From Candidatus Contendibacter sp. (GTDB lineage: Bacteria; Pseudomonadota; Gammaproteobacteria; Competibacterales; Competibacteraceae), in the NCBI GenBank assembly GCA_029624765.1, contig JARSSO010000019.1, positions 1-64,000 on the forward strand: 64,000 bases of DNA, read 5' to 3'. Below, in pieces: positions 58,236 through 64,000 of the stretch (the first letter of the stretch is position 1; each line of letters opens with the position of its first letter). The translations under genes and the position numbers were made by a program. Under the pieces are notes generated by a model. That model made no database searches. It saw only the letters and a list, made by a program, of their open reading frames with translations, and was not told the origin of the DNA.

Positions 58236-58769
58236 ATGCCAACCGGCACCTCGATTCTGGAGGCGTTCAGCCAGAGCTATCCGGGCCTGATCCGGTTGCT
58301 CACCGTGGTGGCGTACCTGCTGGGGATGTGGGCTGGCGGGTCGGCGTTTCTCAAGCTATGGCGACGCCAGCGCTACGAGCCGGACGCGACCGCCGGTGGC
58401 ATCGCACTGCGGCTGCTGACGTGCGCGGTGTTCCTGTATCTGCCCGCCGCCATCGCCAGCGGCCAGGCCACCGTGTTCGGGGAACCCACGATTCTGAGCT
58501 ACACCCCCGGTTCGGCGCTGTCGGCCAGTGGCCAGATCGTGGTGAGGACGGTGCTGGGTTTCGTCCAGATCGTCGGGCTGTGGGCCTTTCTGTGGGGATT
58601 CCTGCTCCTGAACCGCGCCCATGCGCGCGGGGGTTACGAGCCCGGGCTGGGCGCGAAGGGGGCGACCCACATCGTGGGCGGCATTCTGGCCATGAACGGC
58701 GTCGCCACCCTCAAGATGGCGGCGGAGACCTTCGGCTTGCAGGCGCTGCTGCAGTACCTCATCGAGTGA
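58236..58769 (+). CDS. IcmC/DotE-like membrane protein of the type IVB apparatus
   Basis: 177 residues with about four hydrophobic segments (LIRLLTVVAYLLGMWAGGSAF, LRLLTCAVFLYLPAAIA, VLGFVQIVGLWAFLWGFLLL, IVGGILAMNGVATL). It matches the pattern of DotE/IcmC and related small Icm proteins, and the next two genes look like IcmD and IcmJ, which is the Legionella order icmC-icmD-icmJ. Assignment is mainly from topology and order. Confidence 0.68.
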   Translation: MPTGTSILEAFSQSYPGLIRLLTVVAYLLGMWAGGSAFLKLWRRQRYEPDATAGGIALRLLTCAVFLYLPAAIASGQATVFGEPTILSYTPGSALSASGQIVVRTVLGFVQIVGLWAFLWGFLLLNRAHARGGYEPGLGAKGATHIVGGILAMNGVATLKMAAETFGLQALLQYLIE

Positions 58770-58797
58770 GTGGAGCGATGGCGTGGAGGATCTGAAC

Positions 58798-59208
58798 ATG
58801 AGCGAGATCATGACGTGGAAACGGTGGCGGCCGGTGGGCCGGATCATTGCCGGCATCACCCTGGGCGCGGGGGTGGTGGGGACGTTGCTGGCCGGTGGAC
58901 CGGCCCTGGCGGATACCGCCGGCGATATCGGCGCCCACCTGGCGACTCAGGGCGAAAACATCGGCAAGGCGATCTCCGTGCTGTTTTACCTGGGCGGGAT
59001 GGCCGCCGGGGGCGGGGCGTTCATGAAGCTCAAGGCGAACCGCGATAACCCGCAACAGCACCCGCTGTCGCACGCGGTGGTCCTGGGGCTGGTGGCGGCC
59101 GGCCTGCTGTTTCTGCCCGAGACGTTCCAGACCACGGGCGATACGGTCTATCAAACCGGCGCCGCCAAGAATCAAATCCAGGGCACCACGGCCATCGGCG
59201 GCGGTTGA
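58798..59208 (+). CDS. IcmD/DotP-like membrane protein
   Basis: 136 residues from the ATG at 58798, with GGAGGA seven bases upstream. Signal-like N-terminus ending PALA, then two hydrophobic segments (AISVLFYLGGMAAGGGAFM and AVVLGLVAAGLLFLP) with a polar loop that has PQQHPLSHA, typical of IcmD/DotP and related short type IVB proteins. Confidence 0.68.
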   Translation: MSEIMTWKRWRPVGRIIAGITLGAGVVGTLLAGGPALADTAGDIGAHLATQGENIGKAISVLFYLGGMAAGGGAFMKLKANRDNPQQHPLSHAVVLGLVAAGLLFLPETFQTTGDTVYQTGAAKNQIQGTTAIGGG

Positions 59209-59215
59209 GGCCGGG

Positions 59216-59779
59216 ATGGCGGATCGGATCGAGCCTTCGTTGATCGGGCGCTGGCTTGCGCCAGCCGGCGAACCGGCGGCGTTCACGCCCACGCCGGCGG
59301 CGATTTGCGGCGGTTGCGGTCTGGGCGTCGGTCGAACGGCGAGCCTGGTTCGAGAACCCGGTTCCGGCACGGCGCTGTGCCCGATCTGCCGGCTGGGCCG
59401 GGATCCGGCGACCCCATCGGGGGCGCTGGTGCTGGCCTGGTTGCCGGAATTCGCCCAGGGCGAACTGAATCGGTTGTACACCACCCTGACCCTGGATCTG
59501 CTGCGCGCACGCCAGGCTGGCCGGGAAGCGGGCGCTGGCATCCACTGGCGCGGCGAATTACTGGACGGTCTGTACGCCCGCGCCTGGAGCACCCAGCGCC
59601 ATCTGCCCTGGACCCAGCATCTCTCCCTGCTCCGGGATACGCTGCTGGCCCTGCCGGATTCCGAACGGGCGTCCGCCCTGCCGGTGCTGGCCGGTCTGCG
59701 TTACTTGCCCAACCCCCGGCATCCCCCGCTGGGGGTATTTTTTCGCCGGTTGTTGACCGAACTCGACGCAGCCGATTAA
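59216..59779 (+). CDS. IcmJ/DotN-like zinc-binding protein
   Basis: 187 residues. CGGCGL near residue 31 and CPICRL near 58 make a four-Cys zinc site; the following LAWLPEFAQGELNRLYTTL resembles the IcmJ/DotN and IncI TraT family. In Legionella IcmJ binds the coupling complex and precedes the ATPase gene icmB. Here the genes stop at this point: after 150 bases an IS200 element begins, with no icmB-like gene following. Confidence 0.72.
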   Translation: MADRIEPSLIGRWLAPAGEPAAFTPTPAAICGGCGLGVGRTASLVREPGSGTALCPICRLGRDPATPSGALVLAWLPEFAQGELNRLYTTLTLDLLRARQAGREAGAGIHWRGELLDGLYARAWSTQRHLPWTQHLSLLRDTLLALPDSERASALPVLAGLRYLPNPRHPPLGVFFRRLLTELDAAD

Positions 59780-59929
59780 CACGAGATCGCCGAAGGGAAA
59801 AATCAAGCCAGGATACGGGACCCCAGGACGGTGGTGATAAAGCACCTTCATTCGGCATGTTTCGGGTCGTCTATGGGGTCTGCTCGCGAAGATGTCGTGG
59901 TTACAACCCAAATTTGGTTAACTCAATGA

Positions 59930-60541
59930 GGTAAGCCCCCGGCTCTGCCGGGGGACTCACCGAGGTTTGACCTATACGGCGGTCGTTGTGAATCTGGAGT
60001 CTCGACCAAGAGACGAGGATTCACGATGAAAGAGTATCAGAGTCTGAGCCATACTCGATGGGATTGTAAGTACCATGTGGTGTTCATCCCGAAGCGGCGC
60101 AAGCAGAAGATTTTTGGAAGTTTACGCAAGCACTTGGGGGCGATTTTTCACGAACTTGCCGGCCATAAGGAGTCGCGGATCATGGAAGGGCACCTGATGC
60201 CGGATCATGTGCACATGTGCTTGAGCGTGCCGCCGAAGTATGCGGTCTCAAACGTCGTGGGGTACCTCAAGGGCAAGAGCGCGATCTTGATCGCGCGACG
60301 CTTCGGGGGTCGGGAACGGAATTTCACCGGTGAGGTGTTTTGGGCGCGCGGGTATTTTGTCTCGACCGTGGGTTTGGACGAAGCGGTGGTCAGGGCCTAT
60401 ATCCGCCAGCAGGAGCAGACGGATGAACATTACGACCAGATGAGGCTGGGAGGGGTATAGCCGCCTTGGGCGGCTCACGGTGTTATCAGCGCCTTTGAGG
60501 CGCTCATCCAATAAGCCCCCGGCTTTGCCGGGGGTCATTTA
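59930..60541 (+). mobile_element. IS200/IS605-family element, complete
   Basis: About 610 bases carrying tnpA. Both ends have the subterminal hairpins recognised by the transposase: CCCCCGGC-TCT-GCCGGGGG at 59936-59954 and CCCCCGGC-TTT-GCCGGGGG at 60516-60534. No target duplication, as expected. A short hairpin GTCTC...GAGAC just before tnpA could limit its translation. Exact ends are approximate. It lies right after the IcmJ-like gene. Confidence 0.88.
60026..60460 (+). CDS. tnpA: IS200-type Y1 transposase TnpA
   Basis: 144 residues, full length. HUH motif in MPDHVHMCLSV and the nicking Tyr in YIRQQEQTDEHY near the C-terminus; N-terminus SLSHTRWDCKYHVVFIPKRRK is diagnostic of the IS200 group. 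It moves single-stranded DNA, preferring replicating or transferring plasmids. GAGG lies eight bases before the ATG. Confidence 0.93.
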   Translation: MKEYQSLSHTRWDCKYHVVFIPKRRKQKIFGSLRKHLGAIFHELAGHKESRIMEGHLMPDHVHMCLSVPPKYAVSNVVGYLKGKSAILIARRFGGRERNFTGEVFWARGYFVSTVGLDEAVVRAYIRQQEQTDEHYDQMRLGGV

Positions 60542-60860
60542 ACTTTTGAGGTGATTCAGCCCCTCTGGCGTTCCCGTGGCCCCCGTGCGCAGTCTCTGAG
60601 CAGCGGGCACCGGCCCCGTTCTCCCGATTGATCGCCCCTGAGCCGCAGGCGCATTCTGCCCAGAGCGCGCCCATGCGGTGAGGAGAGGCGTATGCAAGCC
60701 AAGGCCATGAAACCATATCGGGCGCGCGATGGGCGCGAGCGGCTGGCGGTGAGGATGACGGACCGCCGCCGAGAACATCAGCCGTATCGCACCGGATTGA
60801 TCACGGCCTGGCGGCGGTCGACGCGACAAAGATCAGATCAATGTCCGTGGTCGGCTCGGC
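60542..60860. other. Gene-free stretch between IS200 and the metal ATPase
   Basis: About 320 bases of GC-rich sequence. A 74-codon frame at 60692-60916 has a plausible ribosome site but is Arg-rich and runs antisense into the ATPase 3' end, so it is not called. No recognisable promoter or repeat. Confidence 0.4.
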
Positions 60861-63200
60861 TCAAATCGCCGCCGAGCGCAAACGCAAGGCGTTGTAGACC
60901 ACCGACACCGAACTGACGCTCATGGCCGCCGCCGCGAGCATCGGCGAGAGCAGGATGCCGAAGGCGGGATACAGCACGCCCGCCGCTATTGGCACTCCGA
61001 GCGCGTTGTACGCGAACGCGAAGAACAGGTTCTGGCGGATGTTGCGCAGGGTAGCGCGGCTCAGGTGCCGGGCGCGGACGATGCCGTTCAGATCGCCCTT
61101 GACCAGGGTCACGCTGGCGCTTTCCATGGCCACGTCGGTGCCGGTGCCCATGGCGATGCCGACCTGGGCTTGCGCCAGCGCGGGCGCATCGTTGACGCCG
61201 TCGCCGGCCATCGCGACCCGGCGGCCTTCTCGTTGCAGCGCTTTGATCTGTTCCGCCTTCTGATCCGGCAGCACGCCGGCGATCACCTGATCCAGGCCCA
61301 GTTTTCGTGCCACGGCTCGAGCCGTGGTTTCGCTGTCGCCGGTCAGCATGACGATATTCAGTCCCTCGGCATGGAGCGCCCGGATGGCGTCGGGCGTCGT
61401 TGGCTTGATGGGATCGGCGACACCCAGCAGGCCCGCGATCCGACCATCCACCACGACGAACATCACGGTCTGGCCATCGGCCCGTAGCCGTTCCGCCTCG
61501 TCTTCCAGAGCGCCCGGATCGACGTTCAGGGCTTGCAGCAACGTCCGGTTGCCCAGGGCGATCCGATGATCGTCCACCCAGCCCGTCACGCCTTGGCCGG
61601 TCACCGACTCGAAGCGTTCGGCCTGGCCGAGCATGATGCCTCGCTCCCGAGCGCCGCCGACGATGGCGGCGGCCAGCGGATGCTCGCTGCCCCGTTCCAG
61701 CGTCGCGGCCAGCCGTAACAGAGTCGCCTCATCCAGATTCGACGCGGGCACCGTCGTCACCAACTGGGGTTTGCCCTCGGTCAGGGTGCCGGTCTTGTCC
61801 ACCACCAGGGTGTCGATGTGGCGCATCAATTCGATGGCCTCGGCGTTTTTAAACAACACCCCGACCGTGGCGCCCTTGCCGGTGGCGGTCATGACCGACA
61901 TGGGGGTGGCCAAACCCAGCGCGCAGGGACAGGCGATGATGAGCACCGCCACGGCGTTGATGATGGCGTAGGCCATGGTCGGGGGCGGCCCGAAAATCGC
62001 CCAGACGATCAAGGTGAGCAGAGCGACCGCCACGACGGCGGGCACAAAATAGCCGGCGACCTGGTCGGCCAGCTTCTGGATGGGCGCGCGGCTGCGTTGG
62101 GCTTGCGCCACCAGATGCACGATTTGGGAGAGCAAGGTGTCGGCGCCGACCCGTTGCGCTTCCATGATCAGGCTGCCGGCGCCGTTGACCGTGGCGCCGA
62201 TGACTGGGTCGCCAGGGTTTTTCTCGACCGGGATCGGCTCGCCGGTGACCATGGACTCGTCCACGATGCCGTGGCCTTCCCGCACGATGCCGTCGACCGG
62301 GATCTTCTCGCCAGGCCGGACCCGCAGGCGGTCACCGGGCTGGATGCGATCCAGCGGCACGTCCTCATCGTTGCCGTCGGCATTGATCCGCCGAGCGGTT
62401 TTCGGCGCCAGGCCCAGCAACGCCTTGATGGCGGCGCCGGTTCGCTGGCGCGCCCGCAGCTCCAGCACCTGTCCCAGCAGGACGAGCGTCACGATGACGG
62501 CGGCGGCCTCGAAGTAAACGGCGACTTCGCCGTGGGCATCGCGAAACGCAGTGGGAAAGAGGGTCGGGAACAGGACGGCCACGGTGCTGTAGCCATACGC
62601 CACGCCCACGCCCAGAGCGATCAAGGTAAACATGTTGAGGCTGCGGTTGACCAGGGACTGCCAGCCCCGTTCGAAGAACGGCCAGCCGCCCCACAGCACC
62701 ACTGGCGTAGCCAACAGCAACTCCAGCCAGTTCAGCTCGCGCGATGAAGCCAGCCCGTCGAACGGCATGCCCGGCACATGGCGGCCCATCGCCACGACGA
62801 CCAAAGGAACGGTCAGCAGGACGCCGATCCAGAAGCGCCGGGCCATGTCCTTAAGCTCCTGGTTTTCCTCCGCTTCGAGGGTCACGGTCCGGGGTTCCAG
62901 GGCCATGCCGCAGATCGGACAGTTCCCCGGCTCGTCCCGAACGATCTCCGGATGCATGGGGCAGGTGTACTCGGTTTTGGTCGCTGGCGCGGGGATGCCC
63001 TCCGGCTCCAGCGCCATGCCGCATTTCGAGCAACTGCCCGGCCCTTCCTGACGCACTTCCGGGTGCATCGGGCAGGTGTGGATCGTCCTTGGCGAAGGGG
63101 TCGGCGTCTTGACCGCCGGCTTTGCCGGATGAATGGGAGGGTGATGGTGGGCATGGGCAGCGTGATGGCCGTGTTCGCGGGAATGCGCGTGGGTGTTCAT
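60861..63200 (-). CDS. P1B-type heavy-metal ATPase, CopA/SilP-like
   Basis: 779 residues. His-rich N-terminus ([21 protein letters not shown]) followed by two heavy-metal-binding domains of the YHS-like type ([23 protein letters not shown] and [24 protein letters not shown]), then the full P1B core: CPC in [22 protein letters not shown] phosphorylation site, [19 protein letters not shown]. This layout is that of SilP/CopA-type exporters of Cu(I)/Ag(I). It uses ATP to pump the metal out of the cytoplasm. GGAGG lies before the ATG. It is expressed from the mer-type promoter shared with the merR-like gene. Confidence 0.9.
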   Translation of the reverse strand: MNTHAHSREHGHHAAHAHHHPPIHPAKPAVKTPTPSPRTIHTCPMHPEVRQEGPGSCSKCGMALEPEGIPAPATKTEYTCPMHPEIVRDEPGNCPICGMALEPRTVTLEAEENQELKDMARRFWIGVLLTVPLVVVAMGRHVPGMPFDGLASSRELNWLELLLATPVVLWGGWPFFERGWQSLVNRSLNMFTLIALGVGVAYGYSTVAVLFPTLFPTAFRDAHGEVAVYFEAAAVIVTLVLLGQVLELRARQRTGAAIKALLGLAPKTARRINADGNDEDVPLDRIQPGDRLRVRPGEKIPVDGIVREGHGIVDESMVTGEPIPVEKNPGDPVIGATVNGAGSLIMEAQRVGADTLLSQIVHLVAQAQRSRAPIQKLADQVAGYFVPAVVAVALLTLIVWAIFGPPPTMAYAIINAVAVLIIACPCALGLATPMSVMTATGKGATVGVLFKNAEAIELMRHIDTLVVDKTGTLTEGKPQLVTTVPASNLDEATLLRLAATLERGSEHPLAAAIVGGARERGIMLGQAERFESVTGQGVTGWVDDHRIALGNRTLLQALNVDPGALEDEAERLRADGQTVMFVVVDGRIAGLLGVADPIKPTTPDAIRALHAEGLNIVMLTGDSETTARAVARKLGLDQVIAGVLPDQKAEQIKALQREGRRVAMAGDGVNDAPALAQAQVGIAMGTGTDVAMESASVTLVKGDLNGIVRARHLSRATLRNIRQNLFFAFAYNALGVPIAAGVLYPAFGILLSPMLAAAAMSVSSVSVVYNALRLRSAAI

Positions 63201-63237
63201 CGGGTGTCCTCCTCGTCAATACAGGTTAGATGCCCTA

Positions 63238-63268
63238 TCTTTACTTCTGTACCCGAGTACGGAGTCAA
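63238..63268 (-). promoter_or_regulatory. MerR-type promoter/operator (mer-like dyad) for the metal ATPase
   Basis: On the minus strand TTGACT (63263-63268), a 19-base spacer and TAAAGA (63238-63243), the long spacing typical of MerR-activated promoters. The spacer holds the dyad CCGTAC-TCGG-GTACAG, nearly the mercury operator CCGTAC-N4-GTACGG. It overlaps the start region of the divergent merR-like gene at 63271. Confidence 0.82.
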
Positions 63269-63270
63269 GC

Positions 63271-63702
63271 ATGAAAAAATCGCTTTCGTTGACGGTCGGC
63301 GAACTGGCCAAAGCCACGGGTGTCCATGTCGAGACCGTGCGCTACTACCAGCGGCGCGGCTTGCTGGCGACGCCGGAACGCCGTTACGGGACGATTCGCC
63401 GCTATACGGACGCCGATCGCGACCGGTTGCGCTTTATCCGCCGGGCGCAGCGGCTGGGTTTCACGCTGGAGGAAATCGCCCAGTTGCTCGCCCTGGACGC
63501 CCTCCGCGATCGGGAGCGCGCGCGCGCCCTGGCCGAAAGCAAGGTGGCCGATCTGGATGCTCGCATCGCCGATCTGCGGGCCATGCGCCGCGTCCTGGTC
63601 GAACGGATCGCGCATTGCGTCCACGGCCAGTCCTCCGAACCCTGCCCGATCCTCGACGCCTTCCGCGGCGATGTCCGCGGCGAACCGCTGGAGGAGGGCT
63701 AA
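63271..63702 (+). CDS. MerR-family metal-responsive regulator, missing the first mercury cysteine
   Basis: 143 residues from the ATG at 63271 (the frame is open upstream). Winged HTH (LTVGELAKATGVHVETVRYYQRRGLLATPERRYGTIRRYT), dimerisation helix, and C-terminal Cys116 and Cys125 (HCVHGQSSEPCPIL), matching Cys117 and Cys126 of Tn501 MerR. The third ligand, Cys82 of MerR, is Arg81 here. The DNA-binding half is MerR-like and the operator is mer-like, but the sensor site is altered. It is divergent from the metal ATPase, which it probably activates. Confidence 0.88.
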   Translation: MKKSLSLTVGELAKATGVHVETVRYYQRRGLLATPERRYGTIRRYTDADRDRLRFIRRAQRLGFTLEEIAQLLALDALRDRERARALAESKVADLDARIADLRAMRRVLVERIAHCVHGQSSEPCPILDAFRGDVRGEPLEEG

Positions 63703-64000
63703 TGTCTTCGCGCCTGTTGGTGGTCGATGACGATGCCGCGCTCAACCTCGCGCTGTGCGCGCATTTCGAGGACCGGGGCTGGCGAGCCACGGGTGCGCAC
63801 GATTGCGCCGCCGCCCTGGCCGCGATCACCGGGGCGACCTTCGAGGTGGTCCTGCTGGACGTGCAATTACCGGATGGCGACGGCGTCGAGTTGCTCGGCC
63901 GGTTGCTCGAACGCGATCCACACCTGCCGGTGATCCTCATGACCGGCGGGCGCGATGTCGAACGCGCCATGCAGGCCATCGCCGCCGGTGCCTTCGACTG
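63702..64000 (+). CDS. Response regulator receiver domain (partial, runs off the window)
   Basis: 99 residues of an N-terminal receiver domain: LLVVDDD acidic pair, VVLLDVQLPDGDGVELL with the phospho-Asp, and VILMTGGRD with the Thr switch. The style is that of NtrC/OmpR group regulators; the output domain lies beyond the end. It starts within a base or two of the merR-like stop, so it is in the same operon, and may be part of a metal-responsive two-component system. Confidence 0.85.
   Translation, partial: MSSRLLVVDDDAALNLALCAHFEDRGWRATGAHDCAAALAAITGATFEVVLLDVQLPDGDGVELLGRLLERDPHLPVILMTGGRDVERAMQAIAAGAFD

Noticed and set aside
60692..60916. Small gene of 74 codons with a ribosome site
   Set aside because: Arg-rich translation and overlap with the 3' end of the ATPase gene on the other strand; support is too weak.

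Overview
The window looks like part of a large conjugative plasmid from a GC-rich gammaproteobacterium. The plasmid call rests on a replication initiator gene (39735-41279), an iteron origin behind it (41580-41952), parA and parB genes with operator repeats, a relaxase with its accessory genes, and a Dot/Icm-like (IncI/MPF_I-type) mating apparatus. The protein families (BarA/UvrY-like relay, DinJ/YafQ, IncI and IncP transfer genes) point to Gammaproteobacteria; the species cannot be named from sequence alone. No rRNA, tRNA or CRISPR was seen.

Layout. 1-4954: a tightly coupled operon (exported protein, small protein, cupin, amidohydrolase, acetyltransferase), then an EamA transporter and a membrane protein. 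5270-20284: a type I BREX phage-defence operon in the order small HTH protein, brxA, brxB, brxC, pglX N-half, fic, pglX C-half, pglZ, brxL. 20680-23835: a stability/mobile patch with a DinJ/YafQ toxin-antitoxin pair whose toxin gene is cut by an IS3-family element, plus a serine recombinase. 24094-33753: a long minus-strand operon with DotM/TrbA-like, TrbC-like coupling protein, TrbB-like disulfide protein and, at its end, an ArdC-type antirestriction protein. 33836-36638: a small membrane protein and DotA/TraY. 36635-41279: DUF29 gene, ParA, ribbon-helix-helix proteins, ParB and Rep, followed by oriV. 42870-50942: HTH protein, then TonB-dependent receptor, periplasmic binding protein, hybrid histidine kinase, CPBP protein, and a separate HPt protein and NarL-type regulator. 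51782-54088: plasmid primase-helicase. 54193-58151: an IncP-like DNA-processing region (TraM/TraL/TraK-like genes divergent from NikA/TraJ and NikB/TraI-like genes) around a predicted oriT. 58236-59779: IcmC-, IcmD- and IcmJ-like genes, then an IS200 element and a metal-resistance module (P1B ATPase, mer-type operator, MerR) and the start of a response regulator.

Most striking point: the BREX methyltransferase PglX is encoded as two proteins separated by an intact Fic-domain gene, and the second half begins with an extra leader carrying a T-x-x-x-E-G sequence of the kind that inhibits class I Fic toxins. This suggests a Fic toxin whose inhibitor is fused to half of the defence methyltransferase, possibly a built-in guard for BREX. 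This is inference from motif and gene order. The same plasmid also carries an ArdC-type antirestriction gene, so defence and anti-defence travel together.

Other points: AT-rich promoter islands in front of the transfer operons share a TATTGYTYT-like motif; three tracts of degenerate 8-bp repeats sit at gene 3' ends; and a MerR protein that lacks the first mercury-binding cysteine sits beside a near-canonical mer operator that drives a copper/silver-type ATPase.
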